Origin: Desulfurococcus mucosus DSM 2162
GTDB taxonomy: Archaea > Thermoproteota > Thermoprotei_A > Sulfolobales > Desulfurococcaceae
Reading direction: 5' to 3'
Assembly (NCBI RefSeq): GCF_000186365.1
Contig: NC_014961.1
Coordinates: forward strand, 124,001 to 188,000
Length of the DNA: 64,000 bases
Below, in pieces: positions 23,535 to 32,063 of this stretch. Within the stretch, counting starts at the first letter, position 1. Each line of letters begins with the position of its first letter. The notes below the pieces were generated by a model. The model had not been told where the DNA came from. It searched no databases and saw nothing but the letters and a program-made list of their open reading frames with translations. Both the position numbers and the translations under genes were made by a program.

Positions 23535-25892
23535 CTAGCTGTACTTAAACAGCTTGAACACCGCGATCTTCACTGCATCCGTTAAAATCAATGTCACGGC
23601 AACCGTGTACACGAATGCAATGAGGATCACTGGTGGTGGAATCGGCTGGATAATCCACCCCTTCCATGCGATAATGGTACCGGCGAGGATGTCAGTGGTT
23701 AAAGCAATAGTCATCACCTTACTCGGTTTACTATGCCAGAACCACCCGGTTTCACGGAAGTTCAAGATGTTGAATAAACCAGATGTCAGTAAGGTGTAGA
23801 ACACAAAGGTTCTCGCCTGTTCTAGCTGCAATGACAGCACGTGTAGCCCTAGGTAGAGAGCCAGGAATAGCTCAGCTATCTTTACAAGTCCAAGTATCAC
23901 TGATACCTTGACCAGTCTCCTTACATTCCATTTCTCCGGTTTACTGCTTGGCCTCAGCCGATCCGTGCTTATGGAGAGGGTTACGAAGTCGTAGAGGAAC
24001 AACATGAGGATCATGTGCGTCGGCGTCAGGATGGGTGCACCTAGGAGAAGCGTGGATGCCGACACGAAGTATACTACTTGGAATGTTTTAACGATCTTGT
24101 TTATAGCCCATACAACGATCCTCCGGTAAACCACTCTCCCCAATCTTATCACGTCAACTATGTTCCCGAGTCCAGGCTTCGTCAACACTACTGATGCAAC
24201 GGATTTAGCGATGTCGGTTGCATTGCTGACTGCTACACCCAGATCCGCCTGTTTCAATGCGGGTGCATCATTGACGCCGTCACCCGTCATTCCCACTACT
24301 TTACCCTTGCTTTGGTAAAGTCGCACGATCTCATATTTGTCCTCTGGGACTACCTCGGCGAAAACGCCCGCCGAGTCCAGGAGGTCTGCGAGCTCCTCTC
24401 GGGGCACGCCTTTCAAAGATACGACTCTACCCTCTATCCCCACTGAGCGTGCTATGCTTTTAGCTACATAGTAGTTGTCGCCTGTCACCATGACTGGTTT
24501 AACACCCATGCTTTTTATCTCTTCAATGAACCTTTGGGAGTCTTCTCTGGGCTTATCGTAGATCCCTATTAAGCCGATGACCCTGAGTGAGCCGTTCTCT
24601 TCAACTCCCACAGCTAGAGGTCTCATACCCCTGTCGCCCAGGGTTCTGACGGCTTCGTTGAACCTCTCGCGATCCAGAGTCGTGTCGACATCCACTAGAA
24701 CCTGTGGTGCACCCTTAACGGCCTTGAGGATCCTGCCACCCATTGACACTAATGCTTCACTCCTCTTGCTCTCCGGGCTGAAGGGCTTGAACTCCATTAC
24801 GCTCACACTGCCAAGATCCACGCCCAGCTCCCCGGCTTTTTCCAGGATGGCCTTGTCTATGGGGTCTCTTCCATCGGGCTCAGATGCCAGTGCAGCGTAA
24901 AGAATCACGTCGTGCTCAGTGAACCCTTCCCTCAGGGGAATAATGTCTTTAACCACCAGTTTGTTCTCGGTTATAGTGCCCGTCTTATCAAGGCATATGA
25001 CCTCCATCATGGATGCGGCTTCAACGGCTTCCAACCTCCTAACTATGACTCCAGCTCTCGCCAACTCAACGCTGCCGAGAGCCAGGGTTATAGTCGTCAT
25101 GGCTGGAAGGGCTATAGGTATGGAGGCTATGAGGAGGGTGAGGGTGAAGGGGAGTGCATCCACAACTGGTGTTTGAGTGATGAGTAGTCTTACTACTACT
25201 AGGACTACGAAGAATACGTCTACAGCTAGGAGCCATCTGGTTATGCTACTGGTTATCTCCTCGATCAGCAGCCTTGGTTTCCCGGCTTCAACGAGCTCCA
25301 CTGTCCTACCATACCTGGTTCTAGGGCCTGTCGCAGTGATTCTTATGATGGCTTCACCACGGGCAACAGCTGTTCCAGCATACACGGGGTCACCGGGGTT
25401 TTTCTCAACCGGCATTGATTCACCGGTTAGGGTTGATTCATCAACTAGTAGGTGGCCCTCGAGGACTACTCCATCAGCAGGAATAATATCTCCGAGTCTA
25501 ACCTTCACTACATCGCCTGGGACTATGTACTCCGAGGGGATGTCACGCCATTCCCCGTCACGCAGGGCCTTCACCACTATTTTAAGCCTGGACTTAAGCA
25601 TTTCGACAGCCTTTCCAGCGCGTTGCTCGTGGAGTACCCCGATGAAAGCGTTGAGGAGCAGTAGGAGTATCATTATTGCTGCATCAATGTATCTTCCAAG
25701 GATAAACGATATCACTGCAGCAGCCTCAATCGTGTATGCTGTCAAGCCCTGAAGCTTCTTCACGAAGATCTTTAGAGTGCTTTCCTTCTTCTCTGGTACA
25801 GTGTTGAACCCATATATTCTCAGCTTTTCCTCGACTTCACTGGAAGAGAGACCTGTGAGTCCCCGCATTTTCAACAGCCTTCGTAATGACAC
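23535..25892 (-). CDS. P-type ATPase, plasma-membrane H+-ATPase (type IIIA) class
   Basis: Cation pump, about 785 aa. N-terminal cation-ATPase domain GLSSSEVEEKLRIYGFNTVPEKK, A-domain VDESTLTGESMPVEK, the membrane Pro motif IASIPIALPAMTTITLALGSVELA, phosphorylation site VICLDKTGTITENKL, nucleotide-domain KGAPQVLVDV, and hinge GMTGDGVNDAPALKQADLGVAVSNATDIAKSVASVVL. IPIALPA and overall length place it with fungal/plant-type proton pumps. The start is uncertain: GTG 25892 (AGGA upstream), ATG 25868 or GTG 25916 are all in frame. The DMT transporter gene lies upstream on the same strand. Confidence 0.88.
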   Translation of the reverse strand: MSLRRLLKMRGLTGLSSSEVEEKLRIYGFNTVPEKKESTLKIFVKKLQGLTAYTIEAAAVISFILGRYIDAAIMILLLLLNAFIGVLHEQRAGKAVEMLKSRLKIVVKALRDGEWRDIPSEYIVPGDVVKVRLGDIIPADGVVLEGHLLVDESTLTGESMPVEKNPGDPVYAGTAVARGEAIIRITATGPRTRYGRTVELVEAGKPRLLIEEITSSITRWLLAVDVFFVVLVVVRLLITQTPVVDALPFTLTLLIASIPIALPAMTTITLALGSVELARAGVIVRRLEAVEAASMMEVICLDKTGTITENKLVVKDIIPLREGFTEHDVILYAALASEPDGRDPIDKAILEKAGELGVDLGSVSVMEFKPFSPESKRSEALVSMGGRILKAVKGAPQVLVDVDTTLDRERFNEAVRTLGDRGMRPLAVGVEENGSLRVIGLIGIYDKPREDSQRFIEEIKSMGVKPVMVTGDNYYVAKSIARSVGIEGRVVSLKGVPREELADLLDSAGVFAEVVPEDKYEIVRLYQSKGKVVGMTGDGVNDAPALKQADLGVAVSNATDIAKSVASVVLTKPGLGNIVDVIRLGRVVYRRIVVWAINKIVKTFQVVYFVSASTLLLGAPILTPTHMILMLFLYDFVTLSISTDRLRPSSKPEKWNVRRLVKVSVILGLVKIAELFLALYLGLHVLSLQLEQARTFVFYTLLTSGLFNILNFRETGWFWHSKPSKVMTIALTTDILAGTIIAWKGWIIQPIPPPVILIAFVYTVAVTLILTDAVKIAVFKLFKYS

Positions 25893-25941
25893 ATGGTTCC
25901 TGGATGCGGGAGCCACCTAATATTGATTCCCTTGGAGAAGG

Positions 25942-26835
25942 CTAACCGGCGTCGGCGAGTCTCTTTTCCTCATGGGAAAGCTCTGTAGCAGAGGCTAGAT
26001 ATGTGGAGGCCACTATTAGACCCCCTCCAACGAGTTTATAGGGTTCCGGTTCTTCAAGCCCCATTATCAACGAGAAGAACAGGGCGAAGACGGGTTCGAG
26101 AAGGAAGATTAATGCCGCTGTCAGAGGCGACACGTATCTCTGCCCCCACACCTGTAGAAAGGTTGCGCCAACAGTGCACGCTGCTGCCAGGTACGCTATG
26201 TAGACAAGCACCCTGAGGCTCACGCCCTCCGTGGAAGCCGATACGAGTGGATACATGAGTGCACCTGGAAGGAACATGCCGTAAAGTAGTTCCATGATGC
26301 TAGACGAATTGAAACGTGATACTAGGAGTATTTGGGCAGCCCACGCTATTGAGCCAAGGAAGACCAGTAGCACGCCTATAGTAAGCCCCCCGCTCGGCGA
26401 GGTAAGCACGTATAAGCCGGATACTGCGAGGAGAAGCGCGACTCCATCCATTACGCTATAGCTTTTCTTCACGAGTGCTATATAGACATGTACATGCACA
26501 GAGTTCAACCCGGTTATAAATGCACTGATGGATGGAGTAGTGTAGACTGTGCCAGCCGCCTGGAGGTATAGTCCAAGGAGATAGGCTACTCCAATGATCA
26601 CACCTCTATACAGGCTCCCGGTGTGGATAACGCCTCTCGTAGCCTTCGCCAACAGTAGAGGTGTCAATAGGAGTATGGCCACGAGTGATCTTGTCGCAGC
26701 ATATGTGAGGGGCTCTATATCCATCACGGATAGCTTGATAAATGGGAATGACGAACCCCAGAGCACCGTGGCTGCCACAAGGGACGCTATGCCCATTGCC
26801 TTTCCTCTGCCTTCTCGCATACTTGAGGCATCCAT
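25942..26835 (-). CDS. DMT superfamily (EamA) transporter
   Basis: 297 aa with about ten transmembrane helices in two EamA halves. First half: ASLVAATVLWGSSFPFIKLSV, PLTYAATRSLVAILLLTPLLL, TTPSISAFITGLNSVHVHVYIAL. Second half: GVLLVFLGSIAWAAQILLVSRF, VGATFLQVWGQRYVSPLTAALIFLLEPVFALFFSL. Export of amino acids or metabolites is typical, but substrate cannot be read. ATG 26835 lies nine bases after GAGAGGAGTG; a GTG 12 bp earlier leaves no space after that site. Confidence 0.85.
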   Translation of the reverse strand: MDASSMREGRGKAMGIASLVAATVLWGSSFPFIKLSVMDIEPLTYAATRSLVAILLLTPLLLAKATRGVIHTGSLYRGVIIGVAYLLGLYLQAAGTVYTTPSISAFITGLNSVHVHVYIALVKKSYSVMDGVALLLAVSGLYVLTSPSGGLTIGVLLVFLGSIAWAAQILLVSRFNSSSIMELLYGMFLPGALMYPLVSASTEGVSLRVLVYIAYLAAACTVGATFLQVWGQRYVSPLTAALIFLLEPVFALFFSLIMGLEEPEPYKLVGGGLIVASTYLASATELSHEEKRLADAG

Positions 26836-26925
26836 GGATTGCTTCACTCCTCTCGTTGCATGAATCGTGATGGAGGTAAGGAGGAAGATGGAGAAAAGAA
26901 GAGATGTCTTTGAAACAATCTATTG

Positions 26926-27903
26926 TTAATCAGGTATTATCCTTGTGCCGGCATTCCCCTTTAACGCATCATAAGCCTGCTTTAGATGGGCTATCACAGC
27001 CATCTTGCCGCCGTTCTGCACGAATCTCACACCTGCAAGTATTTTGGGACCCATGCTTCCAGGCTTGAAGTGGCCTTCCCTATAGTACTTTAATGCTTCG
27101 CTTACACGTAGCACGTCAAGAGGCTTCGCGTTCGGTGTACCGTAGTTGAGGTAGGCTTTCTCTACATCGGTCAATATAAGTAGGACGTCTGCCTCCAGCG
27201 CTGACGCCATTCTTTCAGCACCGAGATCCTTGTCTATCACAGCTTCAACACCGTGGAGTAAGCCGTCGTCCCCCCTGTACACTGGGATTCCTCCACCGCC
27301 GTCGGCTATCACTATGAATCCCTGTTCAACCAGGGTCTTGATAGCGTCTATCTCCACCTGCCCTATTGGATCCGGTGATGCAACCACCCTTCTATATCCT
27401 CCGCGTGGATCAGGCTTGAACACCCATCCAAGCTCCTTTGAGAGCTTTTCAGCCTCATCTTTCTCGTACCATGGTCCTATGTACTTCGTGGGATCCTTGA
27501 AGGCTGGGTCATTCCTGTCGACGAGTGTCTGCGTGATAACGGTGACGACTCCTTTCACCAGTGAGCCGAGTAGTTTCTTCTCGGCGAGCTTATTGTATAA
27601 GGCTTGCTGTAGCATGTAGCCGAGCCAGCCTTGGCTCATGGCGCCTGCCACGTCGAGGGGCATTGGCGGTATGTTCTTGTTCTTTAATCCAAGGCTCATC
27701 CACTCAGCTATTATGCCTACCTGCGGGCCGTTTCCATGCGTCACTACTACTCCATACTTCTCTTCAACCAGCCTAACTATGAGGTCTGCAGCCGTGTACG
27801 CGTTCCTCCAGTATTCCTCTGCTGTCCCTTTATCACCCTTTGTTTGGAATGCATTGCCGCCTAGCGCTATCACGATGGTGTCGGGTCTTGCATCGGTTTT
27901 CAT
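26926..27903 (-). CDS. arcC: Carbamate kinase
   Basis: Amino-acid-kinase family enzyme interconverting carbamoyl phosphate + ADP with carbamate + ATP, 325 aa. Seen: TIVIALGGNAFQTKGDKGT, VVVTHGNGPQVG, PLDVAGAMSQGWLGYMLQQAL, GQVEIDAIKTLVEQGFIVIADGGGGIPV, EAVIDKDLGAERMASALEADVLLILTDVEKAYLNYG, and GSMGPKILAGVRFVQNGGKMAVI. In archaea it can supply carbamoyl phosphate or make ATP from it. ATG 27903 follows GGGTGG; an ATG 27 bp upstream is close to the predicted transcription start. Confidence 0.92.
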   Translation of the reverse strand: MKTDARPDTIVIALGGNAFQTKGDKGTAEEYWRNAYTAADLIVRLVEEKYGVVVTHGNGPQVGIIAEWMSLGLKNKNIPPMPLDVAGAMSQGWLGYMLQQALYNKLAEKKLLGSLVKGVVTVITQTLVDRNDPAFKDPTKYIGPWYEKDEAEKLSKELGWVFKPDPRGGYRRVVASPDPIGQVEIDAIKTLVEQGFIVIADGGGGIPVYRGDDGLLHGVEAVIDKDLGAERMASALEADVLLILTDVEKAYLNYGTPNAKPLDVLRVSEALKYYREGHFKPGSMGPKILAGVRFVQNGGKMAVIAHLKQAYDALKGNAGTRIIPD

Positions 27904-27982
27904 GCTGGCTACCACCCTATGATTGGTCATATCATTATTTTATGGGGCATTTAAATATTGGGCCCCCGTCATCAGTACTCGG

Positions 27983-28043
27983 GTGGGATTATACCTTCAT
28001 AAAAGTTTATTCGTTTAGGCAGGCAATCCCACTAATTTATAAG
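27983..28043 (+). promoter_or_regulatory. sufCBD promoter with upstream inverted repeat
   Basis: A TATA box AATTTATAAGC lies at 28034-28043, giving a start near 28064 and a short leader to the sufC ATG. Directly upstream, GTGGGATT (27983-27990) and AATCCCAC (28025-28032) form a perfect 8-bp inverted pair 34 bases apart, the proximal arm touching the TATA/BRE region. It could be a looped or tandem regulator site for iron-sulfur or oxidative control; this is inference. Confidence 0.5.
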
Positions 28044-28078
28044 CCTTCGAAAACATTTACATAAACCAGGGTTGGGCG

Positions 28079-28813
28079 ATGCTCGAGGCACGTGGCATCG
28101 TGGTGGAGGTTGACGGCAGAAGGGTGGTCAACGGCGTTGACGTGGAAGTCGCCGCTGGTAGGGTTGTTGCTTTAATGGGTCCCAATGGTAGTGGGAAAAC
28201 ATCCCTCGTGTATGCCTTAATGGGGCACCCAGCCTACAGGATCGTGGAAGGAAGTGTAATGATAGATGGAGTAGACTACACTCTGAAACCGGCTCACGAG
28301 CGGGCTCTCGCAGGCGTATTCCTGGTTTTCCAGAACCCTGTCGATCTCCCCGGGGTCACGTTAGAGGCGTTGATAAAGAGCTCCCTGAACAAGAGACTAG
28401 GTAAAGGCGATCTCTCGGGGAACATACCTGGGTTAAGTGAGAGAGTGAGGAGCGAGGCGAAGCTGATAGGTTTAAAGGAAGAGCTTCTCGCCAGGGATCT
28501 AAACGTGGGCTTCAGTGGCGGTGAGAAGAAGAGGAGTGAGATACTCCAGGCCAGAATACTTAGACCCAAGTACCTGATCCTCGATGAACCGGATAGCGGG
28601 CTCGATGTAGACGGCGTCCGAATAGTGGCGGACTATGTGAGGGAGGTAGTTGACTCTGGGGGAGGAGTCCTCCTGATAACACATAATCCAACCCTACTCA
28701 GATACGTGAACCCCGATATCATTCATGTGATGCATGGTGGAAGAATAGTGGTGAGCGGTGGAGTCGAGATCGCTGAGAGAATAGCGAGCGAGGGCTACAA
28801 CTGGCTGAGGTGA
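28079..28813 (+). CDS. sufC: Fe-S cluster assembly ATPase SufC
   Basis: ABC-type ATPase that powers the SufBC(D) scaffold in iron-sulfur cluster assembly, 244 aa, cytosolic. Walker A LMGPNGSGKTSLVYALMG, Q-loop FLVFQNPVDLPGVTLEALI (FQxPxxIPG region), signature VGFSGGEKKRSEILQARIL (the SGGEKKRNE motif of SufC), Walker B YLILDEPDSGLDVDGVRIVADYV, H-loop LLITHNPTLLRYV. First gene of the sufCBD operon; ATG 28079 with GGGTTGGG upstream. Confidence 0.95.
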   Translation: MLEARGIVVEVDGRRVVNGVDVEVAAGRVVALMGPNGSGKTSLVYALMGHPAYRIVEGSVMIDGVDYTLKPAHERALAGVFLVFQNPVDLPGVTLEALIKSSLNKRLGKGDLSGNIPGLSERVRSEAKLIGLKEELLARDLNVGFSGGEKKRSEILQARILRPKYLILDEPDSGLDVDGVRIVADYVREVVDSGGGVLLITHNPTLLRYVNPDIIHVMHGGRIVVSGGVEIAERIASEGYNWLR

Positions 28814-28818
28814 CATCC

Positions 28819-30225
28819 ATGGCCGTTGAGCTCTCAAAGAGTCTGGAGCACGGTGAGATGGAGCCAGCAGAGTACAGGAAGGAGATCGAGTTAAAGGGTA
28901 GGATATCGAGAGACATAGTTGAGGAGATATCCAGGCTGAAGAAGGAGCCCGAGTGGATGAGGCTCCACAGGCTTAGGGCATTGGAGGAGTTCTATAGATT
29001 GCCTTCACCTAACTGGCTTCCATGGATCAGGAGCATAGACCTAGATGAAGTAGCCTCCTACTATGTTAAGCCTGAAACCACGGGGGCCAGCAGCTTCGAG
29101 GAGCTGCCGGATGAGATCAGGAGGATCTATGATGCACTGGGATTGCCTGAGGCGTACGCCAAGTACTTGGCTGGGCTCTCAACGGTTCTAGACAGCGAGA
29201 ACGTCTACACAGTGATGAAGGATCTACTAAAGGAGCTTGGAGTAGTAATGGTGCCGATGGATGAAGCCGTCCAGAAATACCCTGACATGGTTAAGAAGTA
29301 TTTTGGCCGGGTATTCCCCTACACCGACCACAAGTTTGCAGCACTGCATCACGCTTTATGGAGTGGTGGAGTATTCGTATATGTACCCAAGGGGGTTAGA
29401 GTACCCTACCCTGTTGAAGCATTCTTCTTCATAGGAAGCGAGCTTGAAGGACAGTTCGAGCACACGGTTGTCGTGGCTGATGAGGGCAGCGAGATAACAT
29501 TCATAGAGGGGTGTAGTGCCCCGAGACTGAAGAAATTCAGCTTCCACGACGGCATGGTGGAGCTCTATGCTCACAAGGAGGCTAGGGTGAACTTTGTAAC
29601 CGTGCAGAACTGGAGCAGGAACATAGTGAACTTCAATAATAAGAGGGGTATCGCCGAGGAGAATGCTGTGATAGAGTGGATTGAGGGAAGCATCGGTAGC
29701 AAGGTGACGGTTACGTATCCAACAACTATTTTAAAGGGCCGTGGCGCAAGGACTGCAAGCACCGTGATCGGCATCAGCAATGGAGATACAGTGAAGGACA
29801 CTGGTTCAAAGGTTATTCATGCAGCACCATCCACCAGTAGCAGGATAGTCTCGAAGAGCATCAGTGGCAGGGGAGGGGTAAACGTCTACAGGGGGCTGAT
29901 ACAGGTTAACAAGGGCGCAAGTAACTCGAAAAGCTACACGCAGTGCGACAGCCTCATACTAGATGAGAAGAGTTCAAGCAGTACGTACCCGATTATACAT
30001 GTAATGGAGGAGGATGCAGATATAGGGCATGAAGCAACAACTATCAGGGTGACCGATGACCAGCTCTTCTACCTGGCGTCAAGGGGGTTGAGTGAAAAGG
30101 AGGCGCTTTCGCTTATAGTGTTAGGCTTCGTAAAGGACATATTCCCCCGGTTACCCTTTGAGTACGTGGCAATGCTATCTAAGGTGATACAGCTAGAGTT
30201 CAGGGAGCTGGGGGGAGTCGGGTGA
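28819..30225 (+). CDS. sufB: Fe-S cluster assembly scaffold SufB
   Basis: Core scaffold subunit, 468 aa, on which clusters are built. Family features: LDEVASYYVKPE, GLSTVLDSENVYTVMKDLLKELGVV, YFGRVFPYTDHKFAALHHALWSGG, FVYVPKGVRVPYPVEAFFFI, FEHTVVVADEGSEITFIEGCSAP (cysteine in the beta helix core), VTVTYPTTILKGRGARTASTVI, CDSLILDEKSSSSTYPIIHV and the C-terminal EATTIRVTDDQLFYLASRGLSEKEALSLIVLGFV, where bacterial SufB has EATTS and a His. ATG 28819 is 5 bp past sufC with GAGGTGA overlapping the sufC stop. Confidence 0.95.
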   Translation: MAVELSKSLEHGEMEPAEYRKEIELKGRISRDIVEEISRLKKEPEWMRLHRLRALEEFYRLPSPNWLPWIRSIDLDEVASYYVKPETTGASSFEELPDEIRRIYDALGLPEAYAKYLAGLSTVLDSENVYTVMKDLLKELGVVMVPMDEAVQKYPDMVKKYFGRVFPYTDHKFAALHHALWSGGVFVYVPKGVRVPYPVEAFFFIGSELEGQFEHTVVVADEGSEITFIEGCSAPRLKKFSFHDGMVELYAHKEARVNFVTVQNWSRNIVNFNNKRGIAEENAVIEWIEGSIGSKVTVTYPTTILKGRGARTASTVIGISNGDTVKDTGSKVIHAAPSTSSRIVSKSISGRGGVNVYRGLIQVNKGASNSKSYTQCDSLILDEKSSSSTYPIIHVMEEDADIGHEATTIRVTDDQLFYLASRGLSEKEALSLIVLGFVKDIFPRLPFEYVAMLSKVIQLEFRELGGVG

Positions 30226-31232
30226 TGCAGCTGCAGACAGGGGACTCGCCAACCATCAAGAGATACATTGATAAATCCGTCATCGAGGAGCTGGCTAGGA
30301 GGATCCTTGCTCGGGAAGCCTCCCTTAACACTATTTTGACCATAGAGGGCTCCATGTCTGAGACCAAGATATACGACCCTGCTTCGAGTACAGCAGTATT
30401 CGAGTCACTCCCCAGCCCACTGAAACCCCCCGCGGTATACAGGGTTAAATCGTTAGGCGGGGAGTCGGAGATAGCTGTAACCGGGTTCAGAGAGGACTCA
30501 TTGAACATAGGCTACATCGAGTTGATCCTGGATAAGGCCGGCATCACCGTTCTAAGGATTCAGGAGAGCAGGGGATCCAGGTTCACCGGCTTAAGGATCA
30601 TTGTTGCAGACGGCGTCAGCCACGAGGTGGTGATACTCTATGAATCCCTCAGGGATGCCGTCGACCTGAGCGAGATAAAGGTGGAGCAGGGGGATTCAAG
30701 CAGGTTGACGCTTACGGCTTTCTTCAAGCCGGGCTCACTAATGCATGTAGTCGCGGAATCTAGGTCTGGGAAGGGCTCAGCACTGAGTAAGACCATGATC
30801 ATTGATGCTGCATCGGGGTCACGGGTAGAGCTTGAAGACTCATCCAGGATTAACACACCTGGAAGCAGTGTTGAATCATACATTAAGGCGCGTCTCGGAG
30901 GAGGCTCCATTGCAGCACTGCGTGGCAAGGGGGTGGTTGCAAGGGGTGCCGTCGATTCCAAAGTGGTCTACGGTATAGAATCCTTGATCACCGATACTGA
31001 GAGCAAGGTGTACATGCATCCCTTCTTAGAGATAAATACCAATAGGGTTGCTGAGGCCAGGCACTACGCTAGAAACTACATCATAACACTTGACAAGGTA
31101 TTCTACATGGGTACCCGCGGCCTAGACCCTGGAGAAGCCACCATGCTGCTGATACGGGGCTTCATGACCATGGGCCTGAGTGGAAAAGCCAGGGAGATTA
31201 TTGCTGAGAGAATAGCATCTAAGGGTCCATAG
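30225..31232 (+). CDS. sufD: SufD-like Fe-S assembly protein (SufB paralogue)
   Basis: 335 aa, second SufBD-family subunit. The beta-helix segment (EIKVEQGDSSRLTLTAFFKPGSLMHVVAESRSGKGS), the VYGIESLITDTESKVYMHPFLEINTNRVAEARHYARNYI region and the terminal YMGTRGLDPGEATMLLIRGFM match the SufD C-terminal domain, but the N-terminal half is shorter and diverged compared with bacterial SufD. Its ATG begins on the A of the sufB TGA. It probably forms a heterodimer with SufB bound to SufC. Confidence 0.88.
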   Translation: MQLQTGDSPTIKRYIDKSVIEELARRILAREASLNTILTIEGSMSETKIYDPASSTAVFESLPSPLKPPAVYRVKSLGGESEIAVTGFREDSLNIGYIELILDKAGITVLRIQESRGSRFTGLRIIVADGVSHEVVILYESLRDAVDLSEIKVEQGDSSRLTLTAFFKPGSLMHVVAESRSGKGSALSKTMIIDAASGSRVELEDSSRINTPGSSVESYIKARLGGGSIAALRGKGVVARGAVDSKVVYGIESLITDTESKVYMHPFLEINTNRVAEARHYARNYIITLDKVFYMGTRGLDPGEATMLLIRGFMTMGLSGKAREIIAERIASKGP

Positions 31233-31236
31233 GCCA

Positions 31237-31464
31237 TCACTGTTTCCTCTTAAACAAGTATACTACTTCCTCACCGTTGACAACGGATACCTCCACCTTG
31301 TAGCCGTATTTATCCCCCAGCATCTCGGCTAATGCACGTGGTATTATATTAGACCTGGTTTTAACTTCCAGCTCACCGACTCCCTCCTTTAAGACAGCTA
31401 TGAGCCTGGATAAAGGGTTGTCACTACAGCCACCGCCCTCGGATAAGTCCAGGCGTAGGCTCAT
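31237..31464 (-). CDS. Small hypothetical protein convergent to suf operon
   Basis: 75 aa, convergent with sufD across a 4-bp gap. LSEGGGCSDNPLSRLIAVLKEGVGELEVKTRSNIIPRALAEMLGDKYGYKVEVSVVNGEEVVYLFKRK has a beta-alpha-beta-alpha-beta order and a single Cys followed by a Pro near the start, reminiscent of sulfur-carrier TusA/SirA proteins (which have a CPxP motif), although the motif is not exact. A sulfur-transfer role near Suf is only a suggestion. Confidence 0.5.
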   Translation of the reverse strand: MSLRLDLSEGGGCSDNPLSRLIAVLKEGVGELEVKTRSNIIPRALAEMLGDKYGYKVEVSVVNGEEVVYLFKRKQ

Positions 31465-31548
31465 CTATCGTGTCCCCCAGCTCATAATGCATGCAGAATC
31501 CCTCCTTATATATGGGTGCTAGCGAAGCGTTCCCCCTTCACGGTGCAT

Positions 31549-31737
31549 TTAGTTACTTCTAGGTGTTTCTAGTTCTGGTAGAGGGGTTAGCTCTCTATGC
31601 GGGTTCACCAGCTTTGTCCACACTTCATGGAGCCCGGTCGAGCCCAACGCCACGGGGCTTCCGTCTGAGGAGAAGCGCCTTAAACCGATGTTTACAGTCC
31701 CAATAACATCTCTATCCAGGGTTAAACCGTTCTCTAG
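31549..31737 (-). pseudogene. TnpB (IS605/IS1341-type) C-terminal remnant, minus strand
   Basis: Sixty-two codons ending in a stop at 31549. LTLDRDVIGTVNIGLRRF is the RuvC-III region of TnpB (normally CxxC-x-n-DRDxxAAxNI) and the tail SSDGSPVALGSTGLHEVWTK with LVNPHRELTPLPE is of the type seen after the nuclease core in archaeal TnpB. Everything upstream (the RuvC-I/II lobes and zinc ribbon) is missing, so it is a truncated, non-functional copy. It is joined back to back to a second fragment at 31739. Confidence 0.75.
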
Positions 31738-31738
31738 C

Positions 31739-31867
31739 CCAGCTAGCCTTAGACGTATCAGGCTTGTTGAAAACGAGTATAGGAGGTTGAAGTGCACGGG
31801 CTGCGGCTTCGAAGCCGACAGGGACACGGTTGCTGCCCTACAAAGGAGGCTGGGGTTGGTTGAATAG
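31739..31867 (+). pseudogene. TnpB C-terminal remnant, plus strand
   Basis: Forty-two codons ending TAG at 31865-31867. RLVENEYRRLKCTGCGFEAD then RDTVAALQRRLG is the second half of the TnpB zinc ribbon plus the RuvC-III aspartate region; the first CxxC of the ribbon and all earlier domains are gone. Its 5' boundary is one base from the 5' boundary of the opposite fragment, so two truncated copies point away from one another. Confidence 0.75.
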
Positions 31868-31904
31868 ACGGCTAAAATAATGCAAACAAATTACTATTCA
31901 AATG

Positions 31905-31911
31905 TTTATAA
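31905..31911 (+). promoter_or_regulatory. TATA box for the 19-codon gene
   Basis: TTTATAAG, about 50 bp before the ATG at 31959; predicted transcription start near 31930. The leader then carries CCCC-TAAA-GGGG (31939-31950), a small hairpin whose right arm forms part of the ribosome site. Confidence 0.45.
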
Positions 31912-31958
31912 GCACGCCTATTGATACAACTATAACGACCCCTAAAGGGGGGACCTGC

Positions 31959-32018
31959 ATGTCAAAGAAGGGTAAGGCTAAGAAGGAAGAGCAGAAGAAA
32001 GAGGAGCAGAAGAAGTAG
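31959..32018 (+). CDS. Putative 19-aa Lys/Glu-rich microprotein
   Basis: ATG to TAG, 19 codons: MSKKGKAKKEEQKKEEQKK. It has a TATA box, a GGGGGGACC ribosome site seven bases upstream and T-rich sequence after the stop, the full set of expression signals despite its tiny size. The composition (11 Lys, 4 Glu) suits RNA or ribosome association, and the doubled EEQKK unit suggests a short helix. It could alternatively be the decayed start of a longer gene or an attenuator leader, although no gene follows for 270 bp. Function unknown. Confidence 0.45.
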   Translation: MSKKGKAKKEEQKKEEQKK

Positions 32019-32063
32019 TTTATCTCTGCTCTCCAATACCCTGGCTCACACCTTAAGATCACG

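Noticed and set aside
24577-25752. Long plus-strand frames antisense to the P-type ATPase
   Set aside because: Ser/Thr-rich antisense shadows produced by codon bias, without ribosome sites or motifs.
27966-27975. TGATGA on the minus strand between carbamate kinase and sufC
   Set aside because: Preceded by a pyrimidine-context base and with no D box downstream; chance occurrence.
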